A DNA stretch of 59,180 bases, from contig JADGEO010000021.1 in assembly GCA_016744335.1 (NCBI GenBank), positions 1 to 59,180 on the forward strand, given 5' to 3'. The first letter of the stretch is position 1; every line of letters starts with the position of its first letter. The position numbers and the translations under genes were made by a program. The stretch is from Anaerolineales bacterium. GTDB taxonomy: Bacteria; Chloroflexota; Anaerolineae; Anaerolineales; Villigracilaceae. Of this stretch, positions 51,601 to 58,898 are shown piece after piece. The notes beneath the pieces were generated by a model that was given only the letters and a program-made list of their open reading frames with translations, was not told the DNA's origin and ran no database searches.

Positions 51601-52601
51601 CCTCTGCTGAAAAAATCTTGAACATTGAAAGCGAAAAAGTAATAACAAAAACACTTAAAGATTTTAGTGGGCTTTTTGGTAAAGCGGCAAATATTTGGCA
51701 TGAGATTATTCGAGAATGGTCAGAAAATCCATCTGCATATAGGGAAGGTGATACTTATGCAGAGCAGTTGGCGTTAGAGGATGGCCGTATTGTTCTCGTT
51801 CATTTAGCACCCGTAATGCTTAGATTACAGGATTTTCTTGGCACCGTTTCTATTTTTAAAGACATTACGCACGAAGTAGAAGTAGATCGCTTAAAATCAG
51901 AATTTGTGGCTACAGTAAGCCACGAATTGCGTACACCAATGACCTCGATACGAGGCTATGTAGATATTCTTCTCATGGGTGCGGCAGGTGCTTTAACTGA
52001 AAATCAAACGCATTTCCTCGATATTATTCGAGATAACACAGATAGACTAAACATTTTGGTAACAGACCTTCTTGATATTTCTCGAATAGAATCTGGGAAA
52101 ATAACACTTTCACATCAGGCTATTGAGTTAAAAGAGATTGCAGATGATGCAATAGCGAGTATTTTACATCGCTCCAAAGATGAAGAAAGACCAATGTCGT
52201 TTTCCCTTGAAGTTGAACCTGATTTACCCTCAGTATATGCAGATGCTGATAGAGCCCGTCAAATTATCAGTAATCTTGTTGAAAATGCTTATCATTACAC
52301 ACCTGAAAACGGAAAGATTATCGTTCACCTCCACACAACCAACGAAGGAGATGAGGTGCAAATTGATGTTCAAGATAATGGTGTTGGTATTGCCGTTGAC
52401 GATCAAGCACAAGTATTTGAGCGTTTTTATCGTGGAGAAGACCCGTTGGTTCTTGCCACCCCAGGAACTGGTTTAGGTTTGCCCATTGTGAGGCAACTAG
52501 TAGAGATGCATAAAGGGCGTATTTGGGTTGAAAGTTCAGGAAAGACAGGGGAAGGAAGCACATTCTCCTTTACCCTACCTCTTTATGAAAAGTTGAAGTG
52601 A
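45678..52601 (+). CDS. Giant sensor histidine kinase with ten GAF domains
   Basis: A 2307-residue kinase. It has one N-terminal membrane segment (about 8-29) and a PAS-like domain (about 42-140). I count ten GAF domains in tandem (starting near residues 150, 325, 505, 680, 845, 1075, 1240, 1420, 1585 and 1770), most ending in a helix like IAGQAAVAIxNAxLY. A PAS domain (about 1955-2070), HisKA with His2082 in SHELRTPMT and a HATPase domain with DNGVGI and GTGLGLPI follow. GAF domains usually bind small ligands, haem, bilins or cyclic nucleotides; none can be assigned here. The GAFs differ from each other, so they did not arise by recent duplication. It should sense many cytoplasmic inputs and signal to the response regulators on either side. 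Confidence 0.92.
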   Translation: MDTGFETGLILLILGLVVSALIWALARWALRSQSSWQAAIKASTDEGSEHEDAVLVIHAGGGVKYINKEAQKLFGLSQNETPDLERLARRVRPSNIFWELCSSEGRTRFSIGGKLVEGVSYRVPDSDSTILLSLHQSELSTGLAGVRDVSGSVLDVIADFGQEIAENLNLDATLIAVLENVEKLIPSDVLEIKVWEQASQIFISYRFGMVDGKPRLESSLDTRFGNYSSYIAEQEELLFVPDTQSYKELRFLNETDQYSIRSYMGIPLLAGGELVGMLEVGQIAANIYSNEDQDLLQLIAGQAAVAIRNALLYENEQRRAMELSGLANLAQSTGFLQNREEFFSALINSIQPLFSIKILGFLLYDEDKRTLEGQVPFDGIPDHIVAIFRTDIPADSQASKIIEKQQIILTKDAKTDENWQELRIHNIAQAASLQESALVPLISGKNFLGYLQLSNHTQGLREFTENEVHLMNVVAKQAAAIIDNASLMQQTRQRARRAETMRRVASLVSSSATEEETIRFSLQELVQLVNADAALIFLLDDDEGALVAHKSSFYDKYDEGIGLFAKLYIDDPQYRLTVTGSQRSFLSDNLQADRRIIDFYRPLVDAYKMVSALVVPIVVRGRGVGEMMLTSRMPNFFTRYDLQSAHTVADQLAIALDTSASLEQTDESLRLRVEQLSALSRVNRELSGSLNLKHLLQVVYEEGLQTSKADCGTITIFDPTSVEKGKMPESVLSLGCARGEPLTEIEREVVYSGKPLLTKNVDDGEYPASHEGVRSALVAPIAYQGKTVGLFHLHSMSASRFDEEILDIIQTLAIQAAIAIGNAYSYEEQVQYGDLLKRRAGTLSSLLDTTNSLELEQPLADSLQIVARGISAATPFDVVLLSVYDAGTEMMRRVTSVGLSDENWDALREREQPFLGVQQVMKTEFMLGSAYYIPVDKAPIMPSDIHILNLDEELGAKEHGVWHAEDLFLFLLKDQYDLPLGTISLDRPRDGKAPDLTTVEAIEIFAAQAALIINNQARLSEYQERVGALSSGIERQQRLLHISQNDLPILLHKDLEQTITIQNLDRVSYRIRAGLRITESVSRQLDASSALQALGREILTHMGMMTAFVAENTLEGPQLLHTMGDVPRTINPDALFGQRNPLRASLQSGKIMLVMNLDENDEWRESPLLSTLQSKSFIALPIKVEGETVAAVLAVSRETLPILTDEDEQVYYQIARQSSVIFQNIHLLTSVRRRLKEVNLLLDFSRTLGNLGPKSIMEALLASALQVISAAHAGIVLLWNEVTERLEPEAVKNYANNASMEKISYRFGEALPGSVFAKRLSRNVDEVNFALDYTLSASQLLLYRQATGERLPISSLLVPIQTGDYCLGVLVLDNFNKVGAFRKEDETLLLSLSQQVALSLQNSRLIQSTEVRAAQLEALTDITATITSSLESEELIPSLLSHLESVIPYDRATLWLYEANELKVATTRGFTDTPAPLSMSDLAEERVLLDEILRSSKAIAIPDMREDERFQIIAETEYLSWLGIPLLSKGEVIGIMTLDMKAVGFYTITHIQIGATFAGQAAVSLENARLYQSTLSTAERLSILNAMSAEVSANLEIEKIYHAIHEAAIRLMPVESFEIALFNEEENQIKSVHYVVQGRYLAEREIPLDSNPIGKVIATGDKILLSGIVDTRIFGTSRYAQAKTPFSILAVPMRTGEQVVGVLVAQSAQNGIYTEDDQQILSTLGNQAIIAIQNGRLFDETQNLTNTLEQRVIERTAELENEQRNTKTLLDILTEVSSSLDLDLALNQTLALLNETVGAEQGTVMLLNPDDNLLHYRAGYGYLSKEKNRDSDFTLKIGEGLAGWVLENRDAILINDLDQDERWVPRKDDLQRHRSAVAAPLMVGEDVIGVLLVFNRKTDFFNPEQLTLINVIAGQVAVAINNANLYKLIREQAERLGSMLRSEQEEATRSQAILEAVADGVLVTDSENRISFMNASAEKILNIESEKVITKTLKDFSGLFGKAANIWHEIIREWSENPSAYREGDTYAEQLALEDGRIVLVHLAPVMLRLQDFLGTVSIFKDITHEVEVDRLKSEFVATVSHELRTPMTSIRGYVDILLMGAAGALTENQTHFLDIIRDNTDRLNILVTDLLDISRIESGKITLSHQAIELKEIADDAIASILHRSKDEERPMSFSLEVEPDLPSVYADADRARQIISNLVENAYHYTPENGKIIVHLHTTNEGDEVQIDVQDNGVGIAVDDQAQVFERFYRGEDPLVLATPGTGLGLPIVRQLVEMHKGRIWVESSGKTGEGSTFSFTLPLYEKLK

Positions 52602-52608
52602 GGCTTTT

Positions 52609-52986
52609 ATGGCAAAAATAGTTATAGCAGAAGACGAGCGTGATATTCGAGATTTGATAGCATTTACCCTCCGCTTTGCAGGGCATGAAGTTGTGGCGGC
52701 ATCTAATGGTGAAGAAGCTGTTAAATTAGCTGAAAAAGAGAACCCAGATATTATTTTGTTAGATGTACGAATGCCGCGTATGACGGGTTACGATGCCTGC
52801 CGTGCCATTAAGGAAAAACCGGCATTAGTAGATACGCCAGTGGTCTTTCTTTCAGCAAAAGGACAAGAATCAGAAATAGAAACGGGCTTAGACGCGGGCG
52901 CAGAAGAATATCTGCTCAAACCCTTTGCTCCCGATGAATTGACCTTAAGAGTAAAAGAAATTTTAGCTAAATTTGGAAAATCATAA
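52609..52986 (+). CDS. Single-domain response regulator
   Basis: A 125-residue receiver domain only: acidic pocket AEDERDI, phosphoacceptor Asp52 in ILLDVRMPRMTG, Thr/Ser in VFLSAKG and switch lysine in LLKPFAPDE. With no output domain it must act by protein contact, perhaps on the GGDEF-like protein or as a phosphate sink. It lies 7 bp after the kinase gene. Confidence 0.92.
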   Translation: MAKIVIAEDERDIRDLIAFTLRFAGHEVVAASNGEEAVKLAEKENPDIILLDVRMPRMTGYDACRAIKEKPALVDTPVVFLSAKGQESEIETGLDAGAEEYLLKPFAPDELTLRVKEILAKFGKS

Positions 52987-53002
52987 AAGGAATTAAAAGC
53001 GA

Positions 53003-53791
53003 ATGAGTGTTGTATTATTAGACGGCGAAATTGTGCATTATGAGGTGCTTGGGCGGGGGCGCCCAGTCATCTTTTTGCATGGCTGGGTTGGCTCATGGAG
53101 ATATTGGATATCTTCCATGCAAGTTGCCTCAACATCATTTCGCGCCTATGCTCTCGATCTCTGGGGATTTGGAGACACAGCGCATAAAAAAGAAAGATAC
53201 GGCATTCAAACACAAAGAAAACTTGTTCGCTCCTTTCTCGATGAAATGGGTATTGGGAAAATAGCCTTAGTAGGGCATGGTTTAGGCGCATTAGTTGCCC
53301 TTGATTTTGCCTTCACACATAAAGATATAGTGGATAGAGCAATGCTTGTAAATTGCTCATTAGATATGGCAAAAATTAACCCCAAACTATTTGAAAACTC
53401 CCCAGAAGAACTCGTAGATTGGCTCTCTAGTGATTCACCTGAAATTAAAAAAACTTTGGCAGATGCAAATAAAACAGACGTAGACGCAATCAAAGCCTCG
53501 CAGAACGAAATAAAAATCCCTCAGCTTTTTGATGCCGTTATTCGTCAACATACCCCCTGTTTGTTGGTTAGCGGTGCCCAAGATAAACTAATTGAGAAAC
53601 CAAGCATCACTCAGCTAAGTGTGCTTTCAGATTTAAGCCACCATATTCTTCTTGATGATGCGGGCTATTTCCCCATGCTTGAAACAGCACCAACATTCAA
53701 CCGCCTACTTTCAGATTTCCTTGCTCTAGACTCTGGGCTTGGTGTAAAACAGCTAAAACTCAAAGAAGAGTGGAAAAGAAGAGTTCGATAG
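53003..53791 (+). CDS. Alpha/beta-hydrolase-fold protein lacking Ser and His of the catalytic triad
   Basis: A 262-residue protein of the alpha/beta hydrolase 6 family. The oxyanion region VIFLHGWVGSWRYW and DLWGFGDT are typical. The nucleophile elbow, normally GHSLG, reads GHGLG with Gly93 in place of serine. The final loop, normally GHFP, reads GYFPMLE with Tyr222 in place of the catalytic histidine. The enzyme is therefore predicted to be inactive as a hydrolase. It lies in the operon of the giant kinase, 16 bp after the response regulator, which suggests a ligand-binding or partner role in signalling. AAAGGA precedes the ATG. Confidence 0.87.
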   Translation: MSVVLLDGEIVHYEVLGRGRPVIFLHGWVGSWRYWISSMQVASTSFRAYALDLWGFGDTAHKKERYGIQTQRKLVRSFLDEMGIGKIALVGHGLGALVALDFAFTHKDIVDRAMLVNCSLDMAKINPKLFENSPEELVDWLSSDSPEIKKTLADANKTDVDAIKASQNEIKIPQLFDAVIRQHTPCLLVSGAQDKLIEKPSITQLSVLSDLSHHILLDDAGYFPMLETAPTFNRLLSDFLALDSGLGVKQLKLKEEWKRRVR

Positions 53792-53850
53792 AGTATTCAG
53801 GCAAACAGGCAGGATATTTAAAGAAAAATCCGATGTGGGAAAAAAAAGCC

Positions 53851-53900
53851 GCGACGCGCGTGATTTCAACTTGAGTGCTGCCTACCAAGATTTCCTTAGC
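53851..53900. repeat. Dispersed 50-bp intergenic element, copy B
   Basis: GCGACGCGCGTGATTTCAAC through CTACCAAGATTTCCTTAGC. It aligns with the elements at 30643 and 44503, most closely around GACGCGCGTGA and TTCAACTTG. It lies between the signalling operon and the methylase gene. Confidence 0.45.
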
Positions 53901-53977
53901 TGATTCATGTTTGCCATATCCCTAAAAACCAAGTATTATTCTTTAGCACACCCGTTCTAAAACCTTCATTCTTTTGG

Positions 53978-53983
53978 TATAAT
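53978..53983 (+). promoter_or_regulatory. -10 box of methylase gene, leaderless layout
   Basis: A perfect TATAAT, with the ATG at 53990 6 nt downstream. An upstream ATG (53984) touches the box and would lie before the expected start of transcription. The -35 is weak. Confidence 0.6.
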
Positions 53984-53989
53984 ATGCCT

Positions 53990-54904
53990 ATGAAAATACC
54001 TCACCCTATCCCCTATCAGGGAAGCAAGCGCAATTTGGCTAAACATATTTTGCCCCACTTTCCTAAAATAATTGATACGCTTATTGAACCTTTTGCAGGT
54101 TCATCAGCTATTTCTATCGCCTCTGCTCACAAAGCTAAAACGGGCAAATACTGCATCAATGATATAAACAAAGCTTTAATGAGTCTTTGGACGCGTATTA
54201 TTAATACCCCATACGAGATAGCAAGCATATATGAAAAACTTTGGCACGAGCAATTAGGGAACAGAAGAGAGTACTACGATTTCATTCGAGACGAGTTCAA
54301 CAAAACTCATAATCCCGATTATTTACTCTACCTTTTAGCACGTTGCGTAAAAGCATCTGTTCGTTATAATGCTCAGGGAGAATTTAATCAAAGTCCCGAT
54401 AATCGCAGAAAAGGGAAACACCCGAGAACGATGAGAAAAGATATTCTAGCTGTTTCTGCATTGTTGTGGGGGAAAACACAAATACATAATCTTGATTACA
54501 AAGAAATCTTATCTATGGCGAAAAGGGATGATCTAATCTATATGGATCCACCTTATCAGGGGGTATGTGCTACCGGAGAGCCACGCTATTATAGTGGAAT
54601 TGATTTTAATGAGTTTTTAGAAGAACTAGAGAAGCTAAATTTGCGTGGTATTTCTTTCATATTAAGCTACGATGGTAAAAGCGGGAAAAAAACTTATGGT
54701 GTTGAACTTCCAAAAGAATTAGGGATGAAAAAGATGGAAATAAATGCGGGGCGTTCATCCCAGGCGACCTTATTGGGCAGAGATGATGTCACTTTTGAAT
54801 CTATCTATCTTTCAAGAAGCCTTTTGCAAAAGCTAGAAAATCCGTCTATTGCCCCTCAGGTATATGTTCGTTCTTATCAGCCCGTTCAACCGAGTCTTTT
54901 ATAA
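53990..54904 (+). CDS. Dam-type (D12 class) adenine-specific DNA methylase
   Basis: A 304-residue DNA N6-adenine methyltransferase. The N-terminus PYQGSKRNLAKHI matches the D12 class, motif I is EPFAGSS (from Glu33), and motif IV is DPPY (residues 186-189). The recognition domain lies between. The target sequence cannot be predicted. The adjacent HNH endonuclease gene, 3 bp downstream, suggests it is the protective methylase of a type II restriction-modification system. The ATG at 53990 is preferred over 53984 because the -10 box occupies 53978-53983. Confidence 0.9.
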   Translation: MKIPHPIPYQGSKRNLAKHILPHFPKIIDTLIEPFAGSSAISIASAHKAKTGKYCINDINKALMSLWTRIINTPYEIASIYEKLWHEQLGNRREYYDFIRDEFNKTHNPDYLLYLLARCVKASVRYNAQGEFNQSPDNRRKGKHPRTMRKDILAVSALLWGKTQIHNLDYKEILSMAKRDDLIYMDPPYQGVCATGEPRYYSGIDFNEFLEELEKLNLRGISFILSYDGKSGKKTYGVELPKELGMKKMEINAGRSSQATLLGRDDVTFESIYLSRSLLQKLENPSIAPQVYVRSYQPVQPSLL

Positions 54905-54907
54905 ATT

Positions 54908-55624
54908 ATGAATGTAGATAAAAAAACGCTCAAATTTCTAAAAAGCATTACAGGAAAACGTGCCAGAATTGTAATTGACCATATTTTGGAGCAAGGTTAC
55001 ATAACAACAGAGCAACTTGAAAAAGATTATGGTTACAATCATCCTCCACGTGCCGCGCGAGATGTACGCGAAGCGGGTATTCCGTTAGAAACTTATAAAG
55101 TTAAATCATCTGATGGACGCTGGATAGCGGCTTATCGTTTTGGAGATTTAAGCCAAATTCGTAAAGGGAGAAAAAAAGGACGGCAGTCTTTCCCCAAAAA
55201 ACTTAAAAAAGATTTATTTCAACTTCAAAATGGTAAATGTGCTATCTGTGATGGAGATTTTGAGCTTCGCTACTTTCAAATTGATCACAGAATTCCTTAC
55301 GAAATTAGTGGGGCTGAGCAAGAGAATAAAGAAAATGAATATATGCTCCTCTGCGGTTCTTGTAATCGAGCAAAATCTTGGTCTTGTGAGAATTGCTCCA
55401 ACTGGGAAGATGAAAAGTTGCAAAATCTTTGCAAAACTTGTTATTGGGCATCCCCAGACAAATATAAACATATTGCATTAGAAGAAGTAAGAAGATTAGA
55501 TATTCTTTGGAAAGGGGAAAAAGATATTGAAGTTTATGAAAAAATCAAAAAGAAGGCGAAGGGAAATAAAGCACCTATGCCCGAATATGTGAAAGAAATT
55601 CTCTTTAAGTCAACTAAAACATAG
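54908..55624 (+). CDS. HNH endonuclease, probable restriction enzyme
   Basis: A 238-residue protein. The N-terminal ~90 residues look like a winged-helix or HTH DNA-binding part (ITTEQLEKDYGYNHPPRAARDVREAG). The HNH (beta-beta-alpha-metal) domain has GKCAICDGDF, then QIDHRIP with the catalytic histidine, and LLCGSCNRAKSW; the four cysteines form the zinc site. A second pair of cysteines CENCSNW and CKTCYW follows, an extra zinc ribbon. It lies immediately after a DNA methylase, so a type II restriction role is the simplest explanation. The recognition site is unknown. Confidence 0.85.
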   Translation: MNVDKKTLKFLKSITGKRARIVIDHILEQGYITTEQLEKDYGYNHPPRAARDVREAGIPLETYKVKSSDGRWIAAYRFGDLSQIRKGRKKGRQSFPKKLKKDLFQLQNGKCAICDGDFELRYFQIDHRIPYEISGAEQENKENEYMLLCGSCNRAKSWSCENCSNWEDEKLQNLCKTCYWASPDKYKHIALEEVRRLDILWKGEKDIEVYEKIKKKAKGNKAPMPEYVKEILFKSTKT

Positions 55625-55682
55625 TTGGCTTTTTGTGTTCTCTGAATACTGAATACTGACCACCAAAGACTGGAGCCACCTC

Positions 55683-58208
55683 ATGCCAAAAAACAAATTC
55701 TACCTCGGACGCACTCTTGAAACCCCTCAAGCTGACCCTACCGATGAAAATCTTTACTACGATCCCCCCGATCTCACCACCCACGCTATCGTAACTGGCA
55801 TGACAGGTTCTGGCAAAACGGGACTCTGTGTAACCCTCCTCGAAGAAGCCGCCTTGCAGAATATCCCCGCCCTCATCATTGACCCCAAAGGCGATTTAAC
55901 CAATCTCCTCCTCCACTTCCCCGATTTAGCTCCCCAAGATTTTCAACCCTGGATTGATGCTGAAAATGCGCGCCGTAGTGGAAAAAGCTTGGAAGAAAAA
56001 GCTGAAGAAACCGCAGAATTATGGAAAGAAGGTCTTGCTAAATGGGATATAGATTCAAATCGCCTTAGTGCCCTTAAAAATTCTGCTCAATTTGCCGTTT
56101 ATACCCCTGGTTCAGACGCGGGCATTTCCGTGAGTGTTTTATCTTCATTTTCTGTGCCAAATCTCGATTGGGAAGAAAATAGCGAAATTCTGCGTGAGAA
56201 AATTGCCAGCACTGTCACTGCACTACTTGGATTAATTGGTGAAGAAGATGTCGATCCTCTCCGCTCCCGCGAGCATATTCTCCTCTCTCATATTTTTGAG
56301 AATGCATGGAGCAAAGGTAAAAATCTCGATCTCACTGAACTCATCCTTCAAACTCAAAATCCGCCTTTTGATAAACTTGGTGCGCTTCCTGTTGATAGTT
56401 TTTTCCCTGCCAAATCTCGCACCTCTCTCGTGATGCAACTTAACGCCATCCTCGCGTCACCCTCTTTTGAAACGTGGCGGATGGGGCAGGCTCTCGACAT
56501 CCCCGATTTGCTTTTTACCCCCGATGGTCGTCCTCGCCACAGTGTTTTTTATCTTGCTCATCTCAGTGAAACCGAGCGCATGTTTTTCACCACACTTCTT
56601 TTCTCCGCAGTCGAAACGTGGATGCGTTCGCAAGGCGGCACCAACTCCCTCCGCGCCATCCTTTACATGGATGAAATTTTTGGCTATCTCCCCCCGCAAA
56701 AAAATCCACCCTCCAAGCCCCCCCTTTTACGCATGTTGAAGCAAGCCCGCGCCTTCGGTGTTGGCCTCATGCTCGCCACTCAAAACCCCGTAGATATTGA
56801 CTACAAAGCCCTCTCCAACGCGGGCACTTGGTTTATTGGCAAGCTCCAAACCGAGCGCGATAAAGAGCGTCTTCTCGATGGTCTTGATAGCGCGGCGGGT
56901 GGATTAGATCGCAAATATTACGATAAACTGATCTCATCGCTTGGTAAACGTGCCTTTATTTTGCATAATATCCACGAGAAAAAACCTGCTGTCTTCAGGA
57001 CGCGCTGGGCGATGAATTATTTAGCGGGACCCATGACGCGAATGCAGATACCCGCATTGAACGAATTGGTTAACGCGCAAAAGCCAGATGCAGGATACGC
57101 GCTTAGAAAGGCAACCCAGCCACAGGACACGGGGACGCTCGCGAATTTTCAGCCGGTTGCTGACCAACGAGCATCATCCAGTCGTAAACGGAGACGTGCC
57201 AAAGCATCCCATCCGCATAGCGCAAGTAGTCAAACGCGTCCAGCTATCCCATCCAATTACCGAGAATTTTTCTTACCCTTCAATTTGAGCTTGACGGAAG
57301 CATTTGATGGAGTAAACCGCCCCTTGAGCGCAGATGCGGAGCAAATTGGCATCGTTTACAAAGCGACCTTGTTGGCAACAGCGACCGTACGGTTTTTAGA
57401 CCGAAAACACGACGTAGATAGCGAAGTTCAGCGCATAATTTGGGAGCCAAACCCCGATGCCCGTGGCGTAATTCGCTGGGATGATGCCCGTTCATTAGGC
57501 CGAGATCTACTGACCAAAATGCCTGCCCCGCAATCAAGATTTATGGGGCTAGAGCCGCCGTTAGATAATGCTGGAAAGATGAAATCGCTTGAAACTGATT
57601 TCAAAAACTGGCTTTATCGTTCAGTGACGCTGAAAGCTCGTGCCAATGAAAAATTGAAAATTTATGCAGGTCCCGATGTTTCAAAATCGGCGTTTATGCG
57701 CCTATGCTCTGCCGAAGCCCGTGAAAAAAGAGACCTAGAAATTGACAAAATCACCGCTCGCTACGACCGCAAACTAGATACGCTTGATAGTAGATTGAAG
57801 CGGGAAGAGCGTGAATTGCGTCAGGATGAAGACGAACTCTCTGACCGAAAAATGGAAGAAATGGGCACACATGCTGAAAATGTTTTTAGTCTTTTTAGCC
57901 GTAGACGGCGCAGAATGACCACATCGCTAACCAAACGCCGCATGACGCAACAAGCCCAAGCCGATGTGGAAGAATCGATTGAAGTAATTGATGATTTAGA
58001 AGATCGAATTCACGAGATGGAAGCCGAGTTCAAAGGAAAATTGGATGAAATTAGCGACCGATGGGGGAGCGTGGTCAACGATATTAGCGAGGCGACTCTT
58101 ACTCCCACAAAATCTCGCATCTTTATAGATGATTTTGGCGTGGCGTGGATGCCTTATTATTTGGTTGAGGTAGGTGATAGCCTTGCGGAAGTGCCTGCTT
58201 TTGGGTAG
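55683..58208 (+). CDS. HerA/DUF87-like ATPase with C-terminal coiled coil
   Basis: An 841-residue ATPase of a family conserved in Chloroflexota and Actinobacteria. It has Walker A GMTGSGKT (about 39-46), LIIDPKGDLTNLLLHF (FtsK/HerA-like), Walker B AILYMDEIFGYLPP (about 328) and the sensor-type LATQNPVDIDYKALSNAGTWFIGKLQTERD. A proline- and basic-rich linker follows (about 480-530), then a C-terminal domain ending in a charged coiled coil (about 690-790). Related HerA/FtsK motors move DNA. Function here is unknown. It begins 58 bp after the HNH gene with GGAG upstream of its ATG, so it could belong to the same unit. Confidence 0.82.
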   Translation: MPKNKFYLGRTLETPQADPTDENLYYDPPDLTTHAIVTGMTGSGKTGLCVTLLEEAALQNIPALIIDPKGDLTNLLLHFPDLAPQDFQPWIDAENARRSGKSLEEKAEETAELWKEGLAKWDIDSNRLSALKNSAQFAVYTPGSDAGISVSVLSSFSVPNLDWEENSEILREKIASTVTALLGLIGEEDVDPLRSREHILLSHIFENAWSKGKNLDLTELILQTQNPPFDKLGALPVDSFFPAKSRTSLVMQLNAILASPSFETWRMGQALDIPDLLFTPDGRPRHSVFYLAHLSETERMFFTTLLFSAVETWMRSQGGTNSLRAILYMDEIFGYLPPQKNPPSKPPLLRMLKQARAFGVGLMLATQNPVDIDYKALSNAGTWFIGKLQTERDKERLLDGLDSAAGGLDRKYYDKLISSLGKRAFILHNIHEKKPAVFRTRWAMNYLAGPMTRMQIPALNELVNAQKPDAGYALRKATQPQDTGTLANFQPVADQRASSSRKRRRAKASHPHSASSQTRPAIPSNYREFFLPFNLSLTEAFDGVNRPLSADAEQIGIVYKATLLATATVRFLDRKHDVDSEVQRIIWEPNPDARGVIRWDDARSLGRDLLTKMPAPQSRFMGLEPPLDNAGKMKSLETDFKNWLYRSVTLKARANEKLKIYAGPDVSKSAFMRLCSAEAREKRDLEIDKITARYDRKLDTLDSRLKREERELRQDEDELSDRKMEEMGTHAENVFSLFSRRRRRMTTSLTKRRMTQQAQADVEESIEVIDDLEDRIHEMEAEFKGKLDEISDRWGSVVNDISEATLTPTKSRIFIDDFGVAWMPYYLVEVGDSLAEVPAFG

Positions 58209-58232
58209 GGGGTGGTGAAATTTTTCAATGCG

Positions 58233-58281
58233 AATGACGCGAATGTTTTTAAATTAAAAAGCTTTTATTAGCGTCATTCGT
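58233..58281. repeat. GCGAATG foldback
   Basis: CGAATGACGC (about 58233) faces GCGTCATTCG (about 58272-58281) with an AT-rich centre. It is related to the element at 11311-11395 and lies just before the membrane protein gene. Confidence 0.5.
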
Positions 58282-58305
58282 CCATTTGGGAACAGGGTTT
58301 GCACA

Positions 58306-58890
58306 ATGACTTGGTTAATTTTATCTGTAATTCTTTGGGGGCTTGTCCATTCAATAATGGCATCGCTTAGTTTTAGAGCAAGGCTGACAGCTTGGCTTGG
58401 TAAGAATGTGATGCGTTTTTATCGGCTTTTCTTCAATATCTTTTCGGTGATTACCTTAGTTCCTGTCTTGTGGTTAGCGAAGGTATTGCCTGATAGTACG
58501 CTTTATGCTGTGCCGAAGCCGTGGTTTTATGTAATGCTTGTGGGACAAGCCTTTGCCGCACTTGGCGAAGTGGTTGGGTTTTCCCAAACCGATATTTTTG
58601 AATTTGCAGGCTTGCGTCAAATTATTTCTCCGCGGGCAGAAGTGGAGAGTAGATTGGTTGTAAAAGGGCTTTATAAATATATGCGCCATCCGCTTTATAC
58701 CTTTGGTCTGCTTTTTGTTTGGCTAACGCCCGTGATGAGTGTGAATATGTTGGTTTTATATATTTCATTAACTGTCTATACTATCATTGGCGCACATTTT
58801 GAAGAGCGAAAATTATTGAGAGAGTTTGGAGGAGATTACGCGGCATATAAAGAGAATACACCGATGTTGGTGCCGAGGTTGTGGGGATAA
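58306..58890 (+). CDS. Isoprenylcysteine/phospholipid methyltransferase-like membrane protein
   Basis: A 194-residue protein with about five membrane segments. KYMRHPLYTFGLL and FEERKLLREFGGDYAAYKENTP are the signature of the ICMT/PEMT-like (NnrU-type) membrane methyltransferase group. It would methylate a lipid or an isoprenoid-linked acceptor using SAM at the membrane. Its substrate is unknown. There is no clear ribosome binding site. Confidence 0.8.
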   Translation: MTWLILSVILWGLVHSIMASLSFRARLTAWLGKNVMRFYRLFFNIFSVITLVPVLWLAKVLPDSTLYAVPKPWFYVMLVGQAFAALGEVVGFSQTDIFEFAGLRQIISPRAEVESRLVVKGLYKYMRHPLYTFGLLFVWLTPVMSVNMLVLYISLTVYTIIGAHFEERKLLREFGGDYAAYKENTPMLVPRLWG

Positions 58891-58898
58891 TAAAAATT

